A stretch of 11,158 nucleotides of DNA from PALSA-243 sp049522755 (GTDB lineage: Bacteria; Acidobacteriota; Terriglobia; Bryobacterales; Bryobacteraceae). A program made the position numbers and the translations under genes. The stretch is from assembly GCA_049522755.1 (NCBI GenBank), contig JBEKNN010000283.1:1-11158 (forward strand). Reading direction: 5' to 3'. Under the pieces are notes generated by a model, which was not told the origin of the DNA, ran no database searches, and saw only the letters and a list, made by a program, of their open reading frames with translations. Each line of letters opens with the position of its first letter. Position 1 is the first letter of the stretch. Shown piece by piece: positions 1-6,595 of the stretch.

Positions 1-155
1 CCGGCCGGGAACCCGTAGAGCTCGGCCACCTGGTTCGGCGGGTACGAGGTGCCCTGCGCCGCGGCCGCGTCCCTGGTCCGGAAGTGGGCCCGGAACTGCG
101 GCCTGGTGTCAAGGCCGAGCACGGCCAGCACGACTCCGGCCAGCGCGGCCGGAAC
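1..155 (-). CDS. S53 (sedolisin/kumamolisin-type) peptidase, internal fragment at window edge
   Basis: This is a partial open frame running off the window start. Reading leftwards from 155 the translation is VPAALAGVVLGLDTRPQF, then RAHFRTRDAAAAQG and SYPPNQVAELYGFPA. This matches the hinge between the pro-kumamolisin activation domain (typically ending in a VLGLD-x-R block) and the start of the S53 serine-carboxyl peptidase domain (typically a YTPxQVAxxYxFP block). S53 enzymes are secreted acid proteases with a Ser-Glu-Asp catalytic centre; none of those residues fall in this fragment. The frame has no start codon of its own. It is offset by one base from the upstream hypothetical gene that runs into it. 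Nearly every third codon position is G or C and arginine AGG is used, a style closer to Actinobacteria than to the rest of the window. It is best explained as foreign sequence joined at about 138-155. Family assignment is from recognised motifs only. Confidence 0.6.
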
Positions 156-394
156 GTGAGCACAGTTCCTTCCACCGTGTATGAGCCCAGCATCGCGGGA
201 ATATCGCCCCCGCCGGCGTACACCTGGAAAACAGAACTCCACCCCGCGGCGGGCTCCGCGGAAGCCTTCCAGCCGGTAACCTGGAAGTTTCCATCAGTGG
301 CGTGAATGGATACGCCCGCCGCCGCGGCCGCCAGAGACAGCAGAAGCCCCGCAAGAGCTATGCTGGTCGCGCGCCGAATCATGCGCCAGTTCAT
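138..394 (-). CDS. Secreted hypothetical protein, N-terminal part, interrupted at the junction
   Basis: The frame starts at ATG 394 (alternative ATG at 382). It encodes MNWRMIRRATSIALAGLLLS followed by an alanine run, a typical Sec signal peptide with an AAAAG-type cleavage region around residues 24-27. The mature part reads VSIHATDGNFQVTGWKA, then SVFQVYAGGGDIPAMLGSY and VEGTVLTFRPRWP. I recognise no catalytic domain. The VFQVYAG...FRPR pattern is of the kind seen in extracytoplasmic hypothetical proteins of Acidobacteria. The frame stays open to base 1, but from about residue 86 it becomes a Pro/Arg/Ser-rich shadow of the S53 fragment, so genuine sequence probably ends near 138-155. Only 6 bp separate it from the stop of the upstream gene (401-1477), so the two are probably cotranscribed. 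There is no clear Shine-Dalgarno, consistent with translational coupling. Function unknown. Confidence 0.6.
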
Positions 395-400
395 GCGCCG

Positions 401-1477
401 TTACGGCAACGCGATGGTGCGCAGGTCCATCGAGCCGGCCGTGCCTTGCAGCAGCAGCGCCGTGCCGTCGTCGTACTTCTTGAGGCGCTGCACGTCTTTC
501 AGGGTCGCGATAGTTTCATACGGCACGCCAGTCGCCTCGGTGTGCGCGGTGATCGGCTTGTATGTTTCCAAATTCTCTGCGTTCAGCTTCATCACGCCGC
601 GGCTGCTATTGGCCATCAGGATGAAATGCTTTCCGCCCTTTTCGTACACCATCATGTCGATCGGCCGGTTGCCCGCGCCCAGTTCTGCGATAGTCGTGCC
701 TTCCACCTTCGCGCCCGGCGTTAACTGCGATACCTGAATCTTGACCAGCGGCGTGCAGGTATAAGCGGCGAGAATCGCCTTCTGATGATCGATCTCATAC
801 GGGATGAACGTGCGCACCGGAGCGGCGGTTTCAAAGCGCCCGTGCGACCCGTGATAGATCTGGATGCCCGCGCCCTTCACGGCGCCGTTGAACGGGAACG
901 GGATGGAGCGCAGCGTCGAAGAGAACTCTTCGTTCGAGAGTCCGGCCACAACCACGTTGCCATCGATATAGGCGATGGCGGTGATGGTTTCCACCTGGCG
1001 TCCATTGGTCGAGGCCGCGGGCGGGTCGACGAACTTCACCGACGAATGCGCAATATTATCCAGCGGCACTTCGGAGATTTTCCCGGCCGCGTCCACGCGC
1101 AGAATCACCGCGGTAGCATCGGGCCCGCGTCCGCGCGAAACCGACATGTAGATATTCTTCGAGACCGGGTTTACAGCCGTATCGTTAATGAGAATCTGGT
1201 CGGGCGCCGTACCGAGCAGCGCCGCAATCTTTTCGTTGACGCCTTTGATTTCGATGCTGCCGCCGGATTTGGACGAAGCCTTATCTTGCACGTCCAGCGC
1301 CCAGATGGTAGCGGCCGGCGTATCGCCGACAAACAGGATGTTATCCGGTCCGAACGCGAGCGCGCCCGCGGACTTCAGGTCCGCCTTACCGGGTTGCAGA
1401 GTGGAAGAAGCGCAAAGCGCCAGAATCGCCGTGCCGGACAAACCGGCGGCCAACCGGATCAAACTTCGAATGTTCAC
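401..1477 (-). CDS. Secreted hypothetical protein, beta-propeller-like
   Basis: A 358-residue protein. The start is GTG at 1477, chosen because GGAGG lies about 6 bases upstream; the overlapping ATG at 1479 stops immediately. Residues 1-24 form a signal peptide (hydrophobic AAGLSGTAILALCASS). Cys22 is preceded by Leu, which argues against a lipobox. The mature protein has repeated short beta-strand blocks ending in hydrophobic-Asp turns, such as ALAFGPDNILFVGD (residues 39-52), WALDV, VILRVDAAGKI and VMKLNAENLETY. These suggest a seven-bladed NHL/SMP-30-like propeller, but I see no diagnostic catalytic or metal-binding residues. Its product is probably periplasmic. It leads a two-gene operon with the truncated hypothetical gene 6 bp downstream. 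Codon use fits the window. Specific function unknown. Confidence 0.75.
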   Translation of the reverse strand: MNIRSLIRLAAGLSGTAILALCASSTLQPGKADLKSAGALAFGPDNILFVGDTPAATIWALDVQDKASSKSGGSIEIKGVNEKIAALLGTAPDQILINDTAVNPVSKNIYMSVSRGRGPDATAVILRVDAAGKISEVPLDNIAHSSVKFVDPPAASTNGRQVETITAIAYIDGNVVVAGLSNEEFSSTLRSIPFPFNGAVKGAGIQIYHGSHGRFETAAPVRTFIPYEIDHQKAILAAYTCTPLVKIQVSQLTPGAKVEGTTIAELGAGNRPIDMMVYEKGGKHFILMANSSRGVMKLNAENLETYKPITAHTEATGVPYETIATLKDVQRLKKYDDGTALLLQGTAGSMDLRTIALP

Positions 1478-1638
1478 ATGCCCTCCAGGCTTGAGAATTT
1501 TGGCTTTATGCTATCACAGACTGGGAGCGCGGAATTGTAACATCGCGAAGCGGTAGTGCTGAAGCGCCCGCGGCAGGCATCCGCGAATTTCAGGCGTTTC
1601 CGGCGTAGTTTTCCTGGAGGCAGAATGGGGCGATCCTG
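1478..1638. promoter_or_regulatory. Divergent intergenic promoter region
   Basis: This 161-bp gap separates two divergently transcribed secreted-protein genes and should hold promoters for both. On the minus strand, TGTTACAAT at 1542-1534 resembles an extended -10 box (TGn followed by TACAAT) and would give a leader of about 50 bases for the gene at 401-1477. No good -35 box is visible. The same bases on the plus strand form TTGTAACATCGCGAAGCG (1535-1552), which recurs almost unchanged at 2583-2600. I see no convincing plus-strand promoter hexamers. Assignment is by inspection only. Confidence 0.4.
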
Positions 1639-1639
1639 A
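1625..1639 (+). CDS. Four-codon leader ORF (M-G-R-S-stop) overlapping the next start
   Basis: A strong Shine-Dalgarno, GGAGG at 1616-1620, sits 4 bases before ATG 1625. This opens a four-codon reading frame whose TGA (1637-1639) overlaps the ATG of the following gene (1639-1641) as TGATG. The downstream start has only GGGG at 1627-1630 as its own possible ribosome site. The arrangement would let ribosomes terminate and restart, coupling translation of the secreted protein to the mini-ORF. It could also be coincidence; a peptide this short has no function of its own that I can infer. Confidence 0.3.
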   Translation: MGRS

Positions 1640-2352
1640 TGAAGATCGTAATCTCAGTGGCGGCGGTCCTTGCGTGCGGCGTATTGAACGCACAGATGAC
1701 AGCCACCGTGCACCCCGTGCCTGGCGGCTCCCAAATCGGAATCCGCAACGATGCGGCGGTCGGTTTGGCGGCAATTGCGGTCAATGTAAAATTGGTGGAC
1801 CGCGCCAGTGATGGTCCGCTCATGCTGTTTGTCGATTCGGCCGTTGAAGCGGTGCGTCTGATGTTGCCGAACGAGGAGCGCGTGGTCGAGGAATGGCGCA
1901 TGGCGCAGCGGGAAGGAAGCAAACCAGCTGCTATTTTTGAGGAGCCAATAGTCACTGCCGGAATTTTCGCCGACGGCGCCACCACTGGCGACCCGGCCTT
2001 GCTGCGCCGGTTGATATTGCGCCGGTGCAATATGCTGCAGGCGGTGGAAGCGGCGCTCGAAATGCTGTCCGACCCCGGCGGACACAACGTGCCCCGCAGT
2101 CAGATGATCGAACAGTTCAGGAACATGGCGGATTCCGTGAACCATTGGTACCTTCCTCTGGAGCAGCGGGTAGGTCGCAGTCTCTACCAATCGATCATTG
2201 AAAAGCTGATGAACTTGCCCGAAGGGCCGCTCGGATCGCCGTTTCCCCCGACTGCCTTTGTAGAGGACGAAACCGCGATGCTGAATCGGCAGCGCGTCTC
2301 ACTCCTCGATTCGCGGCCCAGCCTGGCGGATGCGGCCCTCATGGGAAGGTAG
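1639..2352 (+). CDS. Secreted hypothetical protein
   Basis: A 237-residue protein starting MKIVISVAAVLACGVLNAQM, a clear signal peptide with likely cleavage after NA (residues 17-18). The first part of the mature protein (residues 20-100) looks beta-rich (TATVHPVPGGSQIGI, AAIAVNVKLVDR). The second half is predicted helical (LLRRLILRRCNMLQAVEAAL; RSQMIEQFRNMADSVNHWYL) and ends in a polar tail. I recognise no enzyme motif. The start is supported by the signal peptide; ribosome loading may come through the mini-ORF that overlaps the ATG. It stands alone on the plus strand, and its stop codon is immediately followed by a palindrome (2353-2372). Function unknown. Confidence 0.7.
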   Translation: MKIVISVAAVLACGVLNAQMTATVHPVPGGSQIGIRNDAAVGLAAIAVNVKLVDRASDGPLMLFVDSAVEAVRLMLPNEERVVEEWRMAQREGSKPAAIFEEPIVTAGIFADGATTGDPALLRRLILRRCNMLQAVEAALEMLSDPGGHNVPRSQMIEQFRNMADSVNHWYLPLEQRVGRSLYQSIIEKLMNLPEGPLGSPFPPTAFVEDETAMLNRQRVSLLDSRPSLADAALMGR

Positions 2353-2372
2353 GACAGGCATCCTTGCCTGTC
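2353..2372. repeat. Short perfect palindrome at a gene end
   Basis: GACAGGCA and TGCCTGTC form an 8-bp perfect stem around a TCCT loop, beginning at the base after the stop codon of the 1639-2352 gene. There is no T-tract after it, so it is not a classic intrinsic terminator. It resembles a REP-like unit. A degenerate relative (AGGCAGGCAATCTTG) appears near 6522-6536 and a similar unit (GCAGACC/GGTCTGC) at 9770-9786. Confidence 0.55.
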
Positions 2373-2662
2373 GCTGCGCGCCTATACACAGTTCAGACCG
2401 GGACTCGACGAACCTCAAAAAAGGAATTGTCTGCCGAAGCCACCGAAGCCGGATGGTCCGAGGGAAGCGCCCTCGTCTTGCAAAACGGGGCTCCTCGTCT
2501 ACCTTAAACGTCTAGCGCTTCATGCGGCTGGAACCGGATTTTGCCTGCATAGTCGAGTCAGTCGAGCTGCGTAGGCGCAGAGTTGTAACATCGTAAAGCG
2601 CGCCGAACACGCTTAATTAATAAGAGATGTGCCAAACTCCGGTGTAAAGGCTCAACCAAAAC
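2373..2662. other. Non-coding stretch between two plus-strand genes
   Basis: About 290 bp without a supportable gene. A 61-codon open frame overlaps the previous gene's end and runs to 2515, but it has no ribosome site, recognisable protein or signal and is rejected. The region holds TTGTAACATCGTAAAGCG at 2583-2600, matching 16 of 18 bases of the motif upstream of the previous gene. It also has an AT-rich patch (TTAATTAATAAG, 2613-2624), the best candidate -10 area for the gene at 2663, and a small direct repeat AGTCGAG twice (2551-2566). No terminator with a T-run is evident. Confidence 0.5.
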
Positions 2663-3241
2663 GTGAGACGCCTGCTCGTCCTATTTCTACTCTTCGCACC
2701 CCTCGCCGAGGCGGTTGAAATCCACATTCAATTCGCAGCGCTCGAGCGCATGTTGGGCGAGCAGCTTTTCACGCAGGACGGCCGCAAGTATGTTCGCGGC
2801 AGCGCCGCCACCAAATGCAACTTCGCCTATCTGGAGAAGCCGCACTTTCTGGGAGCCGATGGCAAGCTGCGCATCCGCGCGAAATTCACCGGACGCTCGG
2901 CGCTCAATATGTTCGGCCAATGCGTCGGCCTCGGTGATGCGTTCACCGCCGCCATCACCGCTGTTCCGCAGTATAAAGACGGCAATATCGGCCTCGGAAA
3001 CGTGGCCGCGGTGAGTGAAGATCGCACCGGCTATTACGTCCGGCGAGTCTGCGCGGCGCTGTCGTCGAGCCTCGCGCGCGACTTTCGTTATCCCATCGGC
3101 GCGGCGGCTAAAAGTGCGCTCGAAGAGCCGGGCGCACAACCCAATTACCCTCGGGAGCTGCACAATTTTCGCGTGACTGAGATCCGCGTGACCAATGACT
3201 CCCTGATTCTCGTGGTCGATTTCGAACTTACCGTCAAGTGA
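2663..3241 (+). CDS. Secreted hypothetical protein, possible lipid-binding-like fold
   Basis: A 192-residue protein with a GTG start. The N-terminus MRRLLVLFLLFAPLAEA is a compact signal peptide with cleavage before VEIHIQF. AAAGG lies 12 bases before the start, a weak ribosome site. The mature protein alternates amphipathic strands and helices: LRIRAKFTGRSALN, FGQCVGLGDAFTAAITAVP, YYVRRVCAALSSSLARDFRY, and a closing strand pair FRVTEIRVTNDSLILVVDFEL. The final strand pattern and the long amphipathic helix in the middle resemble YceB/DUF1439-type (TULIP-like) lipid-binding proteins; this is a fold-level guess only. Three cysteines (about 52, 87 and 130) could matter in the periplasm. The gene is convergent with the MCE gene and is followed 12 bases after its stop by the 50-bp double-hairpin element. 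Confidence 0.65.
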   Translation: MRRLLVLFLLFAPLAEAVEIHIQFAALERMLGEQLFTQDGRKYVRGSAATKCNFAYLEKPHFLGADGKLRIRAKFTGRSALNMFGQCVGLGDAFTAAITAVPQYKDGNIGLGNVAAVSEDRTGYYVRRVCAALSSSLARDFRYPIGAAAKSALEEPGAQPNYPRELHNFRVTEIRVTNDSLILVVDFELTVK

Positions 3242-3253
3242 CCAAGTGAGGTC

Positions 3254-3303
3254 GTGGCGTACGCACTCATGCGTGCAGCGTTCACACTCGTGTGAACGCG
3301 CTT
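3254..3303 (+). repeat. Double-hairpin element, copy A
   Basis: A 50-bp element 49/50 identical to 8091-8140. Hairpin 1 (3259-3276) pairs GTACGCA with TGCGTGC around a CTCA loop. Hairpin 2 (3278-3299) pairs GCGTTCACA with TGTGAACGC around a CTCG loop, a perfect 9-bp stem. The single difference from copy B, T3260 instead of C, changes a C-G pair into a T(U)-G wobble, so hairpin 1 is kept. The element lies 12 bases after the stop of the 2663-3241 gene, and the similarity to copy B also includes AAGTGACC at the stop codon itself. There is no T-tract. It may be a REP-like mobile palindrome or an mRNA 3'-end or processing structure. Confidence 0.8.
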
Positions 3304-3441
3304 CGATCCCCATGCCCGGCGCATCTATAAATAACTGTCCCGGCATGAAGCCGATGTTAGTGTTTGGAGCCAGGTATGAAAAAGCCTGCGGCGTTACCGC
3401 TTGCGTGCAGGTTCCCCGATCGCTAGTGCGCGCGCCACACA
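3304..3441. other. Remainder of convergent gap
   Basis: This sequence lies between the double hairpin and the stop of the MCE gene. It contains one tiny plus-strand frame (3376-3426, 16 codons, MKKPAALPLACRFPDR) with GGAG 6 bases before its ATG. That is too short to call a gene. I see no strong terminator for either converging transcript. Confidence 0.4.
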
Positions 3442-4461
3442 CTAAAAGATTTTCAACCGCAGATACTTGCGCGGATCCTGGCGGAAATCTTTCACCATGT
3501 TACGCATTTCTGCAGCGGCGCCCGTCACGTTGTCGAACATCTCCGATGAGCTGAACATGGGCATCGCGTTCACTTCGTCCACCTTCTGAATCAGTCCGGA
3601 CAGCGTACGATTCCAACCGGCATACATCTGGTCCGAAGCCACGAATTCCGCCGATTGCACACCGGCGATCGACTTCCGCAAATCCCGCGCCTCCGCGCGC
3701 GCCTGCTCGTATTGCGCCGGATCCCGCAGGAATTTGCCCAGCCCTCCCTGGCCGGCCTGCAGGCGCGCCAACGCCTGGTCTAATTGCACAAATGGCTCCT
3801 GCATCTTGCGGTACAGCGCATCGGTATAGATCGCGCCGCCGGCCAAGCTGGTCGTTAGCTTCGCCGTGCGGATGGCGCCCTGCAGCTCAATGAACTTCTT
3901 GCGTAAACTCACGTAGACCGTATCGGTGAGAATAAACTGTCCCAGCGGGTTGGCGCCTCTCTCGATATCCGCGAGAGTGGTGTCCACGATGCGCAACTGG
4001 CGCTCGAAGTCCACCAGGTCGATGGTTCTCATCATATCGGGCTGGTCCTTGAAGTTCAGTTCGCCGAAGGGCGCTATGTGGCCCGGCGCTGTGCCGCTGA
4101 CAATATCGACGAATTTGTCGCCAACCAGCGTATCGGCGCTGATCTGCGTCATCGAGTCGGTGGAAATGCTGGCCAGTTTGTCCCGTCCCACCTTCATCGT
4201 GACCTTGACGATGCGCAGCGGGTTGTTCGACCCCGAAAACGCGACCGCGCTCACCTTGCCGGCGTCGATGCCATCCACGCGCACCGGCGAATCGTGGCTC
4301 AGTCCGGTACCGTCGCGGATGTAGAGGTAGAGCGTGACCTTCTTCTCGAGCAGCGTGCCGCCGGTGAGAAGGTAAATGAGCGTCCCCAGGATGATGAGCG
4401 CTACCAATGAGACGCTCGTCACGCGGAACTTGGCCCATCTCACCCGGCGCACGGACGGCAT
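3442..4461 (-). CDS. MCE/MlaD-family membrane-anchored lipid transport protein
   Basis: A 339-residue protein. Residues 11-33 (KFRVTSVSLVALIILGTLIY and on) form the single N-terminal membrane anchor. The MCE domain follows at about 38-118: VTLYLYIRDGTGLSHDSPVR, VDGIDAGKVSAV, and the closing SADTLVGDKFVDIVSG. The rest is helical and contains two related blocks, NPLGQFILTDTVYVSLRK (about 171-188) and GGLGKFLRDPAQYEQAR (about 239-255), as found after MCE domains. It ends DFRQDPRKYLRLKIF, a common C-terminus in this family. MCE proteins form rings or tunnels that move phospholipids across the periplasm, normally with an MlaE permease and MlaF ATPase. Neither is in this window, so the gene is an orphan here. 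The upstream amidohydrolase is 84 bp away on the same strand. A TACAAT sequence at 4475-4470 may be its own -10 box. Confidence 0.88.
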   Translation of the reverse strand: MPSVRRVRWAKFRVTSVSLVALIILGTLIYLLTGGTLLEKKVTLYLYIRDGTGLSHDSPVRVDGIDAGKVSAVAFSGSNNPLRIVKVTMKVGRDKLASISTDSMTQISADTLVGDKFVDIVSGTAPGHIAPFGELNFKDQPDMMRTIDLVDFERQLRIVDTTLADIERGANPLGQFILTDTVYVSLRKKFIELQGAIRTAKLTTSLAGGAIYTDALYRKMQEPFVQLDQALARLQAGQGGLGKFLRDPAQYEQARAEARDLRKSIAGVQSAEFVASDQMYAGWNRTLSGLIQKVDEVNAMPMFSSSEMFDNVTGAAAEMRNMVKDFRQDPRKYLRLKIF

Positions 4462-4469
4462 TCACTTGG

Positions 4470-4475
4470 ATTGTA
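4470..4475 (-). promoter_or_regulatory. Possible -10 box (TACAAT) for the MCE gene
   Basis: TACAAT on the minus strand matches five of six bases of the -10 consensus and ends 8 bases before the ATG at 4461. If used, the transcript would be nearly leaderless, which fits the lack of a Shine-Dalgarno before this start. No -35 box is visible, so this is tentative. Confidence 0.25.
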
Positions 4476-4545
4476 CCGCGGCGTAAGATAGGAATCGTTT
4501 GAAGATCCGCCCGCGCAAGTTCGATGGGCGCAGGCGCCGCCGGCT

Positions 4546-6504
4546 CTATCGCTTGAACCCCACGCTCTCCCACAGCTTCCCGCAGTCGTACATCCTCCCA
4601 TTCGCCACCACTCTCGCTACCTTCCGGATGTCGCTGATATTCGCCACCGGGTCGCCATCCACCAGAATCAAATCCGCGCGCTTGCCCGTCTCCACTGTCC
4701 CCGAGTCACCGTCGAGCTTCATCGCTCGCGCCGAGACAATCGTCGCCGATTGAATCGCTTCCATCGGAGTCATCCCCGCCTGGACATATAACTCTAACTC
4801 GCGGTCCAGCCCGTATCCCACTAACCCCGTGTCACTGCCGGGCACGATTGGAATCCCAGCTTTGAATAGCGCGCCAATCACCGCGACAGTCTGCGCCGTC
4901 CTCGTCCGCATCTGCTCAGCGGTAGTGTTTCCACCCATGCCGCGGAACTTCGATTCCAGCGTAAACGGCGCCTTAGTGACGCCCGGCTCGAAACTTGCCA
5001 CGTCCACTTCCTTGGAATGTCCGGCCATCTCGCCCCAGCCCGCCGTTGGATCGACCACCGTCCCGTGTTCCTTGAAGAACTGTATCGCCTTCCGCGCCGC
5101 TTCCGAGTTCACGTCAATCGCTCCCCGTCCGCCGCCTGTCGTGCTCAACGTGCCCCGCATCATGTTGCTCACGTAATTCAGATGGTTGATCTGGTCCATC
5201 CCCGCCTCCACGCCCTGGAACGCGTTGAGCGCCTGCGGCACATGCCCGGTGACGCTCATTCCCACGCGATGCGCTTCCGCCGCGATGGCTGAAATCACCT
5301 CCGGCGTCAGAAACGTATAGAGCTTCATCTGCTGGAATCCCGCCGCGTGGTACCGGTCCACCACCGCGCGCCCCTCCTCCGGCGTCTCCGCCGTCACGTG
5401 CCCAAATGCTTTCAACCCGCCCGCATCCACCAACCCCGCCAGCACCATTCGCGGACCCAGCCCGTTGTGTTTCTCCACCGCATCCCGCTGCGCCACCAGG
5501 TAGTCGAATTCGCCGCCGCAATCGCGCGCCGTCGTGATCCCCGCGCCCAGCAGCGCCGGCCCGAACTCCACTCCCGAAAAATGCGTGTGCATCTCCCACA
5601 GCCCCGGCAGCAGCGTCTGCCCCTTCGCTTCGATCACCGCCACGCCGCGCGGAATCGTCACTCGCGCGCGCGGCCCCGCGGCGGCAATGCGCCCGTCCCG
5701 CACCACCACCGCGGAATCCGCCACCGGCGCCGCGCCCGTCGCATCCACCAGCGTCGCGCCCACTATGGCGAAGCTGCCCGTCCGTTCTGGCGGAACCTGC
5801 TTTTCGATTGCCGCCAGGTCCGCCATCTCCTGCGCCACGCCCGCGCGAAACAGTTGCGGCAGCGCGGCTTCATATTCGCTGCGCACCGCCTCCATCGGCA
5901 GTCCGCCCGCGAACGTCATCGCCGCCGCCAGTTGCCCGTCGCGGTTCATCCACAGAATTTCACGGCCGAACATCAGGTTAGCCACGGTGTACCGGTCGAG
6001 CGCCGCCGTCTTGCCGTCCACCGTTATGGAATCGCGCCCCGCCGCTTCAATCCGAATGGGATCGGCCGCGGCATTCGCGCGCAGCACGGGCAGTTCCGCC
6101 GGCTTGCCGTGCGCCAGCCAATACCGCATCATCGCCATCTGCACCGCGAAGGGCAACGAACCGAAAATGGAGAAGTACCGCGCCGGCGCTTCGACGTTGC
6201 GCTGCTGCTGGTCCTCCTGCACCGCCGCCGTGGCGCCCGTGACCGTCACCGTGCGCACCGCGCCGCCCTTCATTTCCAGCCCCTCCGGCGTGTAGTCGCT
6301 CTTCATTCGCAGCGTCACGCCGGTGGAGCGCTTCATGCCCCTGTCGGAATATTCGCAAGTCGAATTCAGCGTCAGGCCGCCGTCGCCCGCCGCAAGCTCG
6401 TAGCGCTCCTCGCCAATTGCATGGAGAATCATGTGGATCGTGAAGCTGCCGCTCTCCGCGCGCAGCGAGACCGCCATGGCGATCAATAAAGCGCTCCATC
6501 TCAT
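4546..6504 (-). CDS. Secreted amidohydrolase (imidazolonepropionase/prolidase-like) with extra N-terminal domain
   Basis: A 652-residue protein. Residues 1-16 (MRWSALLIAMAVSLRA) form a signal peptide. Residues 18-235 form an extra beta-rich domain of unknown function. The amidohydrolase barrel starts at about 245 with the usual beta-sandwich opening (AIVGATLVDATG; AAGPRARVTIPRG; GQTLLPGLWEMHTHFSG). Metal ligands expected for a binuclear centre are all visible: His306 and His308 in EMHTH, Lys394 (QMKLYT, candidate carboxylated lysine), His421 (VTGHVP), His441 (INHLNY) and Asp558 (VPGSD). The C-terminus has the closing motif SGTVETGKRADLILVDGDP. Related COG1228 enzymes hydrolyse cyclic amides or Xaa-Pro/Xaa-Lys dipeptides; the substrate here cannot be read from sequence. 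With its signal peptide it probably acts in the periplasm. It looks complete and active. The MCE gene follows 84 bp downstream and the tetR gene ends 91 bp upstream, both on the same strand. Confidence 0.9.
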   Translation of the reverse strand: MRWSALLIAMAVSLRAESGSFTIHMILHAIGEERYELAAGDGGLTLNSTCEYSDRGMKRSTGVTLRMKSDYTPEGLEMKGGAVRTVTVTGATAAVQEDQQQRNVEAPARYFSIFGSLPFAVQMAMMRYWLAHGKPAELPVLRANAAADPIRIEAAGRDSITVDGKTAALDRYTVANLMFGREILWMNRDGQLAAAMTFAGGLPMEAVRSEYEAALPQLFRAGVAQEMADLAAIEKQVPPERTGSFAIVGATLVDATGAAPVADSAVVVRDGRIAAAGPRARVTIPRGVAVIEAKGQTLLPGLWEMHTHFSGVEFGPALLGAGITTARDCGGEFDYLVAQRDAVEKHNGLGPRMVLAGLVDAGGLKAFGHVTAETPEEGRAVVDRYHAAGFQQMKLYTFLTPEVISAIAAEAHRVGMSVTGHVPQALNAFQGVEAGMDQINHLNYVSNMMRGTLSTTGGGRGAIDVNSEAARKAIQFFKEHGTVVDPTAGWGEMAGHSKEVDVASFEPGVTKAPFTLESKFRGMGGNTTAEQMRTRTAQTVAVIGALFKAGIPIVPGSDTGLVGYGLDRELELYVQAGMTPMEAIQSATIVSARAMKLDGDSGTVETGKRADLILVDGDPVANISDIRKVARVVANGRMYDCGKLWESVGFKR

Positions 6505-6545
6505 GTGAATAGTCTACTAATTGTAAGGCAGGCAATCTTGACTCC

Positions 6546-6564
6546 AGCCGCCTTTCAGGCGGCT
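6546..6564. repeat. Palindrome between tetR and the amidohydrolase gene
   Basis: AGCCGCC and GGCGGCT form a perfect 7-bp stem around TTTCA. On the plus strand it is followed by TTTCT, but the genes on both sides run on the minus strand, where no T-tract follows. It is therefore more likely a REP-like unit, or a weak bidirectional structure ending the tetR transcript, than a classic terminator. The sequence just before it (AGGCAGGCAATCTTG) looks like a decayed version of the palindrome at 2353-2372. Confidence 0.45.
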
Positions 6565-6595
6565 TTCTGACCAGGCTGCAAATCCTCGCCTTCGT

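Noticed and set aside
2330..2515. 61-codon plus-strand open frame after the 1639-2352 gene
   Set aside because: It overlaps the end of a better gene, crosses the palindrome, has no ribosome site and no protein-like composition.
3376..3426. 16-codon ORF with a good GGAG ribosome site in the convergent gap
   Set aside because: Too short to distinguish from chance; no conservation information available. Kept only as a note.
5347..6489. Long plus-strand open frame (380 codons) opposite the amidohydrolase
   Set aside because: It is an Arg/His-rich shadow of the high-GC antisense strand; the minus-strand gene has full domain and motif support.
6546..6566. Intrinsic terminator for tetR
   Set aside because: The T-run follows the stem on the plus strand, but both flanking genes are on the minus strand.
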